From an uncultured Paracoccus sp. (GTDB taxonomy: Bacteria > Pseudomonadota > Alphaproteobacteria > Rhodobacterales > Rhodobacteraceae), in contig NZ_CAMIOH010000022.1 in the NCBI RefSeq assembly GCF_946221145.1, positions 1 to 24,993 on the forward strand: a stretch of 24,993 bases of DNA, written 5' to 3'. Each line of letters begins with the position of its first letter. Positions within the stretch are counted from its first letter, which is position 1. Below are positions 7,458 through 15,678 of this stretch, one piece after another. The notes under the pieces were generated by a model. That model had not been told where the DNA came from, did not search any database, and saw only the letters and a program-made list of their open reading frames with translations. A program made the translations under genes and the position numbers.

Positions 7458-9146
7458 TCATTCGGCGCGGCTCCAGTCGGCGATGTTCCACAGGCTGCCC
7501 TCCCACCCGTTGGGGGTGACGCCCGCCAGAGAATTGGCATGGGCCGAGATCATTCCGCGATGGATCAGCGGCAGGATCACATGGCCATCGGCGGTCAGCA
7601 TGTCGGTCATGTCCCTGGCGATCTGCTGGCGGTCCCGGGGCATCCCGGTCTGGTTCAGCCGCGCCATCATGGCGTCGAAATCCGCATTGCAGAAACGCAC
7701 AGAGTTGTTGCCCTGCCACTGGTTTTCGTCATCGGGAACGCGGTCGCAGACGAATTCGTCCAGGAATGACGCGGGATCGGGCAGATAGAAGGCATCGGTG
7801 AACATCTGTGCATCGGCCAGGAAACGCGCCCGCGAATCCGGGTTACCGGCATCGCCGCCAAAGAACACCGTGCCGTCGATGGTCTTGAGGTCGGTCGCCA
7901 CGCCGATTTCCGACCACCACTGCTTGACCAGCGACTGCACGTCCTGGCGCACCGCGTTGACCGTGGTCTGGAACACCAGATGCAGCCGCACCCCGTCCTT
8001 TTCGCGCACGCCGTCCGCCCCCGGCAGCCAGCCCGCCTGGTCCAGCACGGCCTTGGCCCCTTCGATGTCCTGGGCCAGGCATTCGTTGCGGCCGGACGTG
8101 AACGCCGCGGGGACGGGAACGATGGTGCAGGTGGGCTTGCCCGCCGGGCCATAGGTCAGTTCCGCCAGGATCGGACGGTCGATGGCCATGGACAGTGCCT
8201 GCCGCACCGCCGGATCGGTCAGGAACGGATGGGGATGGGCCAGGGTGGATCGTTCGTCGCCCAGCGTCGCGGATGGATCGGTCTGGTTCAGTTCGATCCG
8301 CTCGACCATGCTGCCAAAGGATCCGACCAGCTTGCCCTTGCCCGCGGCCTCCATCGGGGCGACCACGTCGGGGGCCAGTTGCAGGTTCCAGGCGAAATCG
8401 AATTCGCCGGTTTCCAGCACGGCGCGGGCGGCGGCCATCGCATCGCCGCCGCCCTTGATGGTCACCTTGGCAAAGGCGGGCTTGGCGGGGTCGCGGTAAT
8501 GGGGATTGGCCTCGTAGGTGGCGACGTTTCCGGGTTCAAAGCTGGTGACGCGGAACGGGCCGGTGCCGACGGGGCCGAAATTCTGTGCGGTGCAGCTTGC
8601 GCCCGCCTCGCCCAGGCAGGGCTCGAACTGGGCCTTTTGCAGGATCGGCGTGCGACCGCCCACGAAGGCTTGCAGCGGCGGGTATTTGGGCGCGCCGTAA
8701 TGGATGCGGACGGTCAGGTCATCGACTGCCTCGACCGTTTCGATGCCGTCGAATTCCGCCAGCACGGCACAGCCGAAATCGGGCGCCATGCAATATTGCG
8801 CGGTAAAGACCACGTCCGCCGCCGTGACCGCGCTGCCGTCGGACCAGGTCAGGCCGGATTTCAGCCGCCAGGTGACCGATGCGAAATCCTCGGCGATGCC
8901 GCCGTTTTCGATCGTCGGGATCGTGTCGGCCAGCACCGGGACCAGCGATCCGTCATCGGCCACCAGGGCCAGCGGTTCCAGGATCATCGAGGCGGGGTCC
9001 ACATCCTTGGCGCCGGTGGACAGATAGGGGTTCAGGACGGACGCCGCCTGCCAGTACAGCACGCGCAATTCGCCGTCGCTGCCGCGTTCCGCCAGGGCGG
9101 GCGTGGCCAGCATCAGCGCCAGGGCCGGAGCCAGAGCTTTCTTCAC
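7458..9146 (-). CDS. Periplasmic substrate-binding protein, SBP_bac_5 (peptide/opine type), copy 1
   Basis: 562 residues, GTG start at 9146 with AAAGG about 9 bases upstream. The signal peptide is residues 1-19 (MKKALAPALALMLATPALA), followed by mature ERGSDGELRVLYW. The DppA/OppA-type family delivers peptides, opines or related solutes to the permeases. It contains typical stretches: SGLTWSDGSAVTAADVVFT, YEANPHYRDPAKPAF, and DPAVRQALSMAIDR. Eight cysteines (around QYCM/FGCA, EPCL/ASCT, PTCT/NECL, EFVC/RFCN) are all matched in copy 2, suggesting conserved periplasmic disulfides. In one 47-residue block starting AHPHPF, 33 positions are identical to copy 2. It is next to the OppB-type permease. 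The ligand is unknown; the adjacent oxidoreductase and amidohydrolase suggest an acylated or modified amino acid. Confidence 0.92.
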   Translation of the reverse strand: MKKALAPALALMLATPALAERGSDGELRVLYWQAASVLNPYLSTGAKDVDPASMILEPLALVADDGSLVPVLADTIPTIENGGIAEDFASVTWRLKSGLTWSDGSAVTAADVVFTAQYCMAPDFGCAVLAEFDGIETVEAVDDLTVRIHYGAPKYPPLQAFVGGRTPILQKAQFEPCLGEAGASCTAQNFGPVGTGPFRVTSFEPGNVATYEANPHYRDPAKPAFAKVTIKGGGDAMAAARAVLETGEFDFAWNLQLAPDVVAPMEAAGKGKLVGSFGSMVERIELNQTDPSATLGDERSTLAHPHPFLTDPAVRQALSMAIDRPILAELTYGPAGKPTCTIVPVPAAFTSGRNECLAQDIEGAKAVLDQAGWLPGADGVREKDGVRLHLVFQTTVNAVRQDVQSLVKQWWSEIGVATDLKTIDGTVFFGGDAGNPDSRARFLADAQMFTDAFYLPDPASFLDEFVCDRVPDDENQWQGNNSVRFCNADFDAMMARLNQTGMPRDRQQIARDMTDMLTADGHVILPLIHRGMISAHANSLAGVTPNGWEGSLWNIADWSRAE

Positions 9147-9171
9147 CGCAAAACCTTTGTCTTGATGGAAA

Positions 9172-9199
9172 CCGGCCCCGCGACGGATCGCAGGGCCGG
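9172..9199 (-). promoter_or_regulatory. Intercistronic stem-loop between the two binding-protein genes
   Basis: Arms CCGGCCC (9172-9178) and GGGCCGG (9193-9199) enclose a C/A mismatch and a second 4-bp stem GCGA/TCGC (9180-9183 with 9188-9191) closed by a 4-base loop: 11 pairs in total. It lies within the 61 bases between the copy 2 stop (9208) and copy 1 start (9146). By analogy with binding-protein operons such as malE-malF, it could stabilise the upstream binding-protein mRNA or partly terminate transcription. That would make copy 2 the more abundant product. Confidence 0.6.
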
Positions 9200-9207
9200 G
9201 CAGGGGG

Positions 9208-10908
9208 TTACTGGACGCGGGTCCAGTCCGCGACGTTCCACAGTTCCGAATCCCAGGCGTTGATCTGCACGCCGCCCAGCGTGTTGGAATGGGCCGAGGC
9301 CGTGCCGCGATAGATCAGCGGGATGATCGCGTTGCTGTCCTTGGTCAGCATCTCGTTCAGCTTCTGGCCGATCGTGCCGCGTTCCGCCGGATCGACGGTC
9401 TTGGACAGTTCGACCATCATCTCGTCATAGGCCGGATCGCAATAGCGGCTGATGTTTTCGCCCTGCCACTGGTTTGCGGGGCTGGGCGCCTTGTCGCAGG
9501 TCCATTTCGCCAGATAGGGCGCCGGGTTCCCGCCTTCGAAGTTGTCGGCATACATCTGCACGTCTGCATAGAACTTTTGCAGCGTATCGGGCGAGCCGGG
9601 ATCCGATCCGAAGAACACCGAGGCATCGACGGTCTTCAATTCGGTCTCGATGCCGATTTCCGACCACCACTGCTTGATCAGCGCCTGGAAGTCCTGGCGC
9701 ACCGCGTTGACCGAGGTCTGGAAGACCATCTTCAACTGCACGCCGTCCTTTTCGCGGATGCCACTGCCGCCGACGGTCCAGCCAGCGTCGTCCAGCAGCT
9801 TCTTGGCGCCCTCGATGTCCTGGGTCAGGCATTCGGTGTTGGGCGAGGCCCAGGCTTCCGGCGCGGGGACATAGTTGCAGGTCGGCTGGCCCGACGCGCC
9901 ATAGCCGATTTCCGCCAGCAGCGTGCGGTCGATGGCCATCGACAGCGCCTTGCGCACCGCAGGATCGGACAGGAAGGGATGGGGATGCGCACTGGTCGAA
10001 CGCTCACCCTCGGCCAGGGACGACGACGGGTCGGTCAGGTTGACGTGGATCCGTTCGACCAGGCTGCCGAAGGCCGCGCTGACCTTGCCCTTGCCCATCT
10101 GTTCCATCCCGGCAATCACGTCGGGGGAAAGCTGGGTGTTCCAGGCGTAATCGTATTCGCCCGTCTCCAGAACCGCGCGGGCCGCCGCCGCCGCGTCGCC
10201 GCCGCCCTTGATGGTGGCGGTCGCGAAGGCGGGCTTCGCGGGATCGCGATATTCGGGATTGGCCTCGAAGGTGATCACGTCATTGGTCAGGAACCGCGTG
10301 ACGCGGAACGGGCCGGTGCCGATCGGGTTGAAGTTCTGATCGGTGCAGGTCGGCGCATTGGCGCCCAGGCAGTTTTCGAACTGCGCCTTCTGGATGATCG
10401 GCCCGTTCGACCCGACAAAGGCCGAATAGGGATCCGGCATCGCTTCCTTGAAAGTGATCTTGATGGTCAGGTCATCGACCGCGTCGATCGCCTCGATCCC
10501 CTCGAACTTGGCAAGCTGAGAGCAGCCGCCATCGGGATCCATGCAGTACTGACCCGAAAACACCACGTCGGCTGACGTGACGGGCGTGCCGTCCGACCAT
10601 TTCAGACCGTCCTGCAGCTTCCAGGTGACCGATTTCAGGTCTTCGGCGATGCCGCCGTTTTTCAGTGTCGGAATTTCGGCGGCCAGGCGCGGGACATGGG
10701 TGCCGTCGGGCGTCATGCTGGCCAACGGTTCCAGCACCATGCTGGAGGCGATCAGTTCCTTGGTGCCGCCCGAAAGATAGGGGTTCATCGTGGACGGCGC
10801 CTGCCACATGATGATGTTGAGCGCGCCGTCGCTGCCCCGTTCGGCCATGGCGGCGGGGGCCAGGACCAGGGTCGCGGCTGCGCCCATCAGCAATGTCTTC
10901 AGCTTCAT
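9208..10908 (-). CDS. Periplasmic substrate-binding protein, SBP_bac_5 (peptide/opine type), copy 2
   Basis: 566 residues, ATG at 10908 preceded by AGGAGA about 6 bases upstream, a good ribosome binding site. The signal peptide is residues 1-22 (ending LAPAAMA), then mature ERGSDGALNIIMWQAPSTMNPYLSGG, closely matching copy 1 after the cleavage site. It shares the family features of copy 1 and all eight cysteines (YCMDPDGGC, NCLGANAPTC, PTCNYV, TECL, WTCD, RYCD). It is the first gene of the minus-strand transporter operon and faces the fused ATPase gene across 233 bases. Two tandem paralogues before one permease pair suggest a duplication that widened or shifted ligand range. Stretches of DNA-level similarity (for example 7905-7970 with 9655-9725) support duplication. 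The ligand is not identifiable from sequence. Confidence 0.93.
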   Translation of the reverse strand: MKLKTLLMGAAATLVLAPAAMAERGSDGALNIIMWQAPSTMNPYLSGGTKELIASSMVLEPLASMTPDGTHVPRLAAEIPTLKNGGIAEDLKSVTWKLQDGLKWSDGTPVTSADVVFSGQYCMDPDGGCSQLAKFEGIEAIDAVDDLTIKITFKEAMPDPYSAFVGSNGPIIQKAQFENCLGANAPTCTDQNFNPIGTGPFRVTRFLTNDVITFEANPEYRDPAKPAFATATIKGGGDAAAAARAVLETGEYDYAWNTQLSPDVIAGMEQMGKGKVSAAFGSLVERIHVNLTDPSSSLAEGERSTSAHPHPFLSDPAVRKALSMAIDRTLLAEIGYGASGQPTCNYVPAPEAWASPNTECLTQDIEGAKKLLDDAGWTVGGSGIREKDGVQLKMVFQTSVNAVRQDFQALIKQWWSEIGIETELKTVDASVFFGSDPGSPDTLQKFYADVQMYADNFEGGNPAPYLAKWTCDKAPSPANQWQGENISRYCDPAYDEMMVELSKTVDPAERGTIGQKLNEMLTKDSNAIIPLIYRGTASAHSNTLGGVQINAWDSELWNVADWTRVQ

Positions 10909-11141
10909 CAGTCTCTCCTGTCGGAAGTGTCAGACCGCGGCGCGGTCCAGAACGTCTTGCTGCCCTTGTTCGGGCTTATGTGCTTGATTCCCTGACGTGA
11001 TCCGGGTTTTCTCTGGCCCCGCGCGGTTGCGGAATGGCATCAGTTTCAATCGAAGCCCCATTGGAAAGCAAGCCCTATCGCGTCACATCGGGGCAGTTCT
11101 TTGGACTTTGACTTTCCGGCCGGGACGATTAGCCTTGGCCG
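10909..11141. promoter_or_regulatory. Divergent control region of the split peptide-type transporter
   Basis: The 233 bases between the binding-protein operon (minus) and the ATPase operon (plus) must hold the promoters for both halves of the transporter. On the plus strand, TTGACT at 11108-11113 with TAGCCT 16 bases later (11130-11135) is a plausible sigma-70-like pair. It would start transcription at or just after the ATG at 11142. The spacer contains the 8-base palindrome CCGGCCGG (11117-11124 region). No convincing minus-strand promoter was found by eye. The minus-strand leader carries the palindrome listed separately at 10933. No regulator gene is adjacent. Confidence 0.5.
10933..10947 (-). 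promoter_or_regulatory. Palindrome in the leader of binding-protein copy 2
   Basis: GACCGCGGCGCGGTC has perfect 7-base arms around a single central base, 25 bases upstream of the start codon at 10908. It could be an operator half-site pair for a dimeric regulator or a small GC-rich hairpin in the 5' leader. It is strongly symmetric, but short GC palindromes also arise by chance in a genome this GC-rich. Confidence 0.4.
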
Positions 11142-12998
11142 ATGACCATGCCGGGGGCCGCACTGATGCTGGATGATAAGCCGCTTGTTTCCATTGAGAA
11201 ACTTCGGGTCGAGTTTGAAACCGGCGATGGTGTCGTCGTCGGTGTCAAGGATATCAGCTTTGCCATCAGGCCGGGCGAATGCGTCTGCGTGGTGGGGGAA
11301 TCCGGGTCGGGCAAGTCGGTCAGTTCGCTGTCGCTGATGCGGCTGGTCGAATTCGGCGGTGGCACCATCACCAATGGCCGGCTGATGTTCGACCAGGGCG
11401 ACGGCAAGGTGATCGACCTGGCCCGGCAATCGACGCCGGCGATGCGCGACATCCGCGGCAACCAGATCGGCATGATCTTTCAAGAGCCGATGACGGCGCT
11501 GAATCCGGTTTTCACCGTCGGCGATCAGCTGATCGAGGGGCTGATGGTCCATCGCGGCATGACCAAGGCCCAGGCCCGCGCCCGCGCCCTGGAGATTCTG
11601 CGCCAGGTCCGCATCCCCGAACCGGAACGCCGCCTGGACCAGTATCCGCATGAACTGTCGGGCGGGATGCGGCAGCGGGTGGTGATCGCCATCGCCATGG
11701 CCTGCGAACCGCGCCTGCTGATCTGCGACGAACCCACCACCGCGCTTGACGTGACGATCCAGGCCGAAATCCTGGCGCTGATCGACCGCCTGAAGCGGGA
11801 AAAGCAGATTGCCGTTCTGTTCATCACCCATGACATGGCCGTGGTCGCGCAGATGGCGGATCGTGTCGTGGTCATGTATCGCGGCGACAAGGTCGAGGAA
11901 GGGCCGGTCACCGAAATCTTTGAAAATCCCCGGCAGGATTACACCAAGATGCTGCTGGCGGCCGTCCCCCGGCTGGGCGAGATGACCGGCAAGCCCGCCC
12001 CCGAACGGATGCGGCTGATGCGCGACGGCAGCGTCGGCGCGCCCGAACCCATCGTGGTCGCCGATCCGAAGCCCCTGCTGACGGTGCAGAACCTGACGAC
12101 GCGCTTTGCCGTCAAGGGCGGGCTGCTGCGCCGCACCGTGGCCCGCGTGCACGCGGTCGAGGATGTCAGCTTCACGATCAATGCCGGGGAAACCCTGTCG
12201 CTGGTGGGGGAATCGGGCTGCGGCAAATCGACCTGCGGGCGGTCGATCCTGCGGCTGGTGGAACCGGAATCGGGCCGGGTCGATCTGGGCGGCACCGACA
12301 TTCTGGCACTGTCTCCGGGCGATCTGCGCCGGGCGCGGCGCGACATGCAGATGATCTTTCAGGATCCCTTCGCCAGCCTGGATCCGCATATGAAGCTGTA
12401 TGACCAGGTGGCCGAGCCGATGGAGAATTTCGGCATCGGCAGCCGGTCCGAACGCCGCGACCGGATCGCCGCGCTGTTCGACCGGGTGGAACTGCCGCGC
12501 AGCTTCATGCGCCGTTACCCGCACGAGATGTCGGGCGGCCAACGCCAGCGGATCGCCATCGCCCGCGCGCTTGCCCTGAACCCCAAGCTGATCATCGCCG
12601 ATGAGGCCGTGTCGGCGCTTGACGTGTCGGTGCAGGCGCAGGTGCTGAACCTGCTGATGGAATTGCAGCAGGATCTGGGGATTTCCATGCTGTTCATCAG
12701 CCATGACATGGCCGTGGTGGAACGCGTCAGCCACCATGTCGGCGTGATGTATCTGGGCCGGATCGTCGAAATGGGCACCCGGCAGCAGGTGTTCGAGAAC
12801 CCGCAGCACAACTATACCCGGCAGCTGATGGCCGCCGTGCCCGTCGCCGATCCCCGGCAAAAGAAGATCAGCGAGGATCTGAACTTCAAGCCGATCCCCT
12901 CGCCGATCCATCCGGTGGAATACCAGGCGGTGCCCTCGGTCTATCGAGAGGTCGCGCCGGGCCACAAGGTTCTGGTCGAACCGGCGACGCATCACTGA
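11142..12998 (+). CDS. Fused two-domain ABC ATPase, OppD-OppF/DppD-DppF type
   Basis: 618 residues holding two complete nucleotide-binding domains, equivalent to separate OppD and OppF proteins. Domain 1 has Walker A GESGSGKS (52-59), signature LSGGMRQR (172-179) and Walker B LLICDEP (192-198). Domain 2 has Walker A GESGCGKS (356-363), signature MSGGQRQR (463-470) and Walker B LIIADE. Both end in the peptide-transporter C-terminal extension (IFENPRQDYTKMLLAAVP and VFENPQHNYTRQLMAAVP). No permease gene is on this strand; the OppB/OppC-type permeases are across the divergent region, so this ATPase almost certainly powers them. The start may be the ATG at 11142 or the one at 11166 (preceded by GGGGG). 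Its stop overlaps the next start (TGATG). Confidence 0.94.
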   Translation: MTMPGAALMLDDKPLVSIEKLRVEFETGDGVVVGVKDISFAIRPGECVCVVGESGSGKSVSSLSLMRLVEFGGGTITNGRLMFDQGDGKVIDLARQSTPAMRDIRGNQIGMIFQEPMTALNPVFTVGDQLIEGLMVHRGMTKAQARARALEILRQVRIPEPERRLDQYPHELSGGMRQRVVIAIAMACEPRLLICDEPTTALDVTIQAEILALIDRLKREKQIAVLFITHDMAVVAQMADRVVVMYRGDKVEEGPVTEIFENPRQDYTKMLLAAVPRLGEMTGKPAPERMRLMRDGSVGAPEPIVVADPKPLLTVQNLTTRFAVKGGLLRRTVARVHAVEDVSFTINAGETLSLVGESGCGKSTCGRSILRLVEPESGRVDLGGTDILALSPGDLRRARRDMQMIFQDPFASLDPHMKLYDQVAEPMENFGIGSRSERRDRIAALFDRVELPRSFMRRYPHEMSGGQRQRIAIARALALNPKLIIADEAVSALDVSVQAQVLNLLMELQQDLGISMLFISHDMAVVERVSHHVGVMYLGRIVEMGTRQQVFENPQHNYTRQLMAAVPVADPRQKKISEDLNFKPIPSPIHPVEYQAVPSVYREVAPGHKVLVEPATHH

Positions 12999-14338
12999 TG
13001 CAGGGCCCGCCCATCGCGGCGGACGCTGCGCCGCAATTTCTGGGTCCGCTGCCCGATGCGGCGGATGTGGTGGTGATCGGCGGCGGCATCGCCGGGGTGA
13101 CGACGGCGCTGTATCTGGCGCGCGACGGGCTGTCGGTCGTGCTGTGCGAAAAGGGTCTGGTCGCCGCCGAACAATCAAGCCGCAACTGGGGCTGGGTGCG
13201 GGCGCAGGGCCGGGACGAGGCCGAGATCCCGGTGATGCTGACCGCCCGGCGCCTGTGGCAGGGCCTGGCGCAGGAACTGGGCGACGTGCTGGGCCTTGCG
13301 ACCTGCGGTGTCAGCTATCTGGCGCGGGACGACGCGACGCTGGCCCGATATGAAGAATGGCTTCCGGTGGCGCAGAGGCATGGGCTGGACAGCCGCATCC
13401 TGGGGCGCGCGGACCTGGCGCGCGCCATGCCGCACCGGGCGGGCTGGACCGGGGCCTTGCAGACGCCGTCCGACATGCGCGCCGAACCCGCAACGGCGGT
13501 CCCGGCCATCGCCCGGCTGGCCGCGCGCGACGGCGTGGTGATCCGCGAACATTGCGCGGTCCGCGCCCTGGACATCCAGGCGGGCCGCGTCGCCGGGGTC
13601 GTGACCGAACACGGCAAAATCCGCGCGGATCGGGTGCTGCTGGCAGGCGGCGCCTGGTCGGGCCTGTTCGCCGCGAATGCCGGGCTGCATCTGCCGCAAT
13701 TGTCCGTCCGCGCCACCGTCGCCGCCACCCGGCCCCTGCCCGAAATCTGGGCCGGTGCCGCAACCGATCCCGACCTTGCGTTCCGGCGCCGCGCGGATGG
13801 CGGCTATACGCTGGCGCCGGGCACCGGCCATGATTTCTGGATCGGTCCAGCCGCCGTCCGCCACCTGCGCGCCTATCTGCCGATGATCCGCCGCGACCTG
13901 TCGCAGACCCGGATGCAAGCGATGGCCCCGGCGAACTATCCCGACGCCTGGCGCACCCGGCGCCGCTGGCGGCCCGACCAGCCGACCCCGTTCGAGGCGA
14001 TGCGCGTCCTGGACCCGCCCCCCGATCCGCGCCGCCTGAGCCGGCTGCGTCAGGATTTTGCCGCTGCTTTCCCGCAACTGGGGCTGCCGGACCTGCGCGC
14101 GGCCTGGGCGGGGATGATCGACACGACGCCGGATCAGGTGCCGGTCCTGGACGAAACTCCGGTCCCCGGATTCTTCATCGCCACCGGCCTGTCGGGGCAT
14201 GGCTTCGGCATCGGACCGGGCGTGGGCCATGTCATGTCGCGCCTGATCCAGGGCCGCGACCCCAGACACGACCTGACGCGCTTTCGCTATGCCCGTTTCA
14301 CGGACGGCTCACCCATCGTCCTGGGGCCGGATCTGTAG
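12998..14338 (+). CDS. FAD-dependent oxidoreductase, DAO (D-amino-acid/glycine oxidase-like) family
   Basis: 446 residues. The N-terminal Rossmann fold is clear: DVVVIGGGIAGVTTALYLARDG (about 23-44) with the GxGxxG glycines at 28-33 and the ribose-binding acid at Glu51. Then comes SSRNWGWVRAQGRDEAEIPV, a motif I associate with a DAO subgroup common in Rhodobacteraceae. The FAD-contacting C-terminal block is seen as PVPGFFIATGLSGHGFGIGPGVG (about 387-409). Family members oxidise amines or amino acids (sarcosine, glycine, D-amino acids, N-methylated compounds) to imines, passing electrons to oxygen or the quinone pool. The start overlaps the ATPase stop by one base, so the enzyme is translationally coupled to the importer and probably acts on its cargo or a product of it. 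The exact substrate cannot be read from the sequence. No signal peptide, so cytoplasmic. Confidence 0.9.
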   Translation: MQGPPIAADAAPQFLGPLPDAADVVVIGGGIAGVTTALYLARDGLSVVLCEKGLVAAEQSSRNWGWVRAQGRDEAEIPVMLTARRLWQGLAQELGDVLGLATCGVSYLARDDATLARYEEWLPVAQRHGLDSRILGRADLARAMPHRAGWTGALQTPSDMRAEPATAVPAIARLAARDGVVIREHCAVRALDIQAGRVAGVVTEHGKIRADRVLLAGGAWSGLFAANAGLHLPQLSVRATVAATRPLPEIWAGAATDPDLAFRRRADGGYTLAPGTGHDFWIGPAAVRHLRAYLPMIRRDLSQTRMQAMAPANYPDAWRTRRRWRPDQPTPFEAMRVLDPPPDPRRLSRLRQDFAAAFPQLGLPDLRAAWAGMIDTTPDQVPVLDETPVPGFFIATGLSGHGFGIGPGVGHVMSRLIQGRDPRHDLTRFRYARFTDGSPIVLGPDL

Positions 14339-14397
14339 CAGGCGCTTGCAGACTCTGCATAAAGGGTCCAACCTGTCGCCGCTGAAGGAGACCGATC

Positions 14398-15564
14398 ATG
14401 CCCGTCAAGAACCGCTTTGCCGAACTGCTGCCCGAAATCACCGCCTGGCGCCGCGATTTCCACGAACATCCCGAACTGCTGTATGACGTGCATCGCACCG
14501 CCGGGCGCGTCGCCGACCTGCTGCGCGAATTCGGCTGCGACGAGGTGGTCGAGGGTGTGGGCCGGACCGGCGTGGTCGGCGTCATCAAGGGCCGGACCGA
14601 CAGCAAGGGCCGCGTGATCGGCCTGCGCGCCGACATGGACGCGCTGCCGATCCATGAACAGACGGGGGTGGACTATGCCTCGAAGACGCCGGGCAAGATG
14701 CATGCCTGCGGCCATGACGGCCACACCGCGATGCTGCTGGGCGCGGCCAAGTACCTGACCGAGACGCGCAATTTCGACGGCACCGCGGTGGTGATCTTCC
14801 AGCCCGCCGAAGAAGGCGGCGGCGGCGGACTGGCCATGGTCGAAGACGGGCTGGTGGATCGCTGGAAGATCCAGGAATTCTATGGAATGCACAACATGCC
14901 GGGCATTCCCACCGGCACCTTCGCGATCAAGCCCGGCGCGATGATGGCCGCGACCGATCAGTTCGACATCACCGTGACGGGCAAGGGCGGCCATGCCGCC
15001 AAGCCCCATCAGTGCATCGATACCACCCTGACCGCCGCGCAGATCATCGTGGCGCTGCAATCCATCGTCTCGCGCAATATCGACCCGCTGATGAACGCCG
15101 TGATCTCGGTCTGCGTGGTGTCCACCGATTCCACCGCGCATAACGTGATCCCGCAGGTGGTCACGCTCAGCGGCACGGTCCGCAGCCTGGACGCGGGCGT
15201 CCGCGACCAGCTTGAGGACAGCATCAACCGCGTCGTGACCAATGTCGCTGCCGCCATGGGCGCGGTGGCCGAGGTGGAATACAACCGCGGCTATCCGGTG
15301 ACGATGAACGACGATCAGGCGACCGAATGGGCCGCCGCGGTCGCGCGCGACATCGCCGGTGACGTGAACCTGTCCATGCAGCCGATGATGGGCGGCGAGG
15401 ATTTCAGCTATATGCTTCTTGAAAAACCTGGCGCCTATATCTTCGTCGGCAACGGCAACACGGCAATGGTCCATCACCCGGCCTATAACTTCAACGATGA
15501 TGCGATTCCGGCCGGGTCCAGCTGGTATGCCGGCATGGTCGAATCGCGGATGCCTGCGGCCTGA
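14398..15564 (+). CDS. M20 family amidohydrolase (hippurate hydrolase / N-acyl-amino-acid hydrolase type)
   Basis: 388 residues, ATG at 14398 with GAAGGAGA about 8 bases upstream. M20D metallohydrolases cleave the amide bond of N-acyl or N-aroyl amino acids, releasing the acid and the free amino acid. Expected metal ligands are all present: Cys104 and His106 in MHACGHDGH, Glu139 in QPAEEGGGG (with Glu138 as neighbour), His165 in YGMHNMP, and His360 in VHHPAYNFND. The dimerisation or lid domain carries GKGGHAAKPH. The usual ending EDFSYMLLEKPGAYIFVGNG is intact. It has no signal peptide, so acts in the cytoplasm. It lies 59 bases after the oxidoreductase and before a strong hairpin, so it is probably the last gene of the ATPase operon. 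Hydrolysis of an imported N-acyl amino acid followed by oxidation is a sensible pathway, but this is inference. Confidence 0.93.
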   Translation: MPVKNRFAELLPEITAWRRDFHEHPELLYDVHRTAGRVADLLREFGCDEVVEGVGRTGVVGVIKGRTDSKGRVIGLRADMDALPIHEQTGVDYASKTPGKMHACGHDGHTAMLLGAAKYLTETRNFDGTAVVIFQPAEEGGGGGLAMVEDGLVDRWKIQEFYGMHNMPGIPTGTFAIKPGAMMAATDQFDITVTGKGGHAAKPHQCIDTTLTAAQIIVALQSIVSRNIDPLMNAVISVCVVSTDSTAHNVIPQVVTLSGTVRSLDAGVRDQLEDSINRVVTNVAAAMGAVAEVEYNRGYPVTMNDDQATEWAAAVARDIAGDVNLSMQPMMGGEDFSYMLLEKPGAYIFVGNGNTAMVHHPAYNFNDDAIPAGSSWYAGMVESRMPAA

Positions 15565-15573
15565 ACCCTGTTG

Positions 15574-15605
15574 CCGCCGGGGGATGTCGCACCAGCCCCC
15601 GGCGG
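15574..15605 (+). terminator. Hairpin after the M20 amidohydrolase gene
   Basis: Perfect 10-base arms CCGCCGGGGG (15574-15583) and CCCCCGGCGG (15596-15605) with a 12-base loop, starting 9 bases after the stop codon. It lacks a following T-run, but its strength and position suggest the 3' end of the ATPase-oxidoreductase-amidohydrolase operon and separation from purU. Confidence 0.65.
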
Positions 15606-15678
15606 TGTCGGAAATGCGATTGTCATTTTGCGGCAATCGTCCGAAATGCTGCCAGGACAGCAAGGGAAGCCGACCGTC

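Noticed and set aside
11046..13178. 710-codon open frame on the minus strand opposite the fused ATPase
   Set aside because: Antisense to two complete ABC domains and crosses the divergent promoter region; repetitive internal similarity only mirrors the duplicated ABC domains.
15606..15678. Possible riboswitch or promoter before purU
   Set aside because: A 6-base inverted repeat (CGATTG/CAATCG) and a weak TTGTCA box are present, but the -10 match is poor and I could not match the sequence to a known folate or glycine riboswitch. A covariance-model search would decide; a significant hit would revive the idea.
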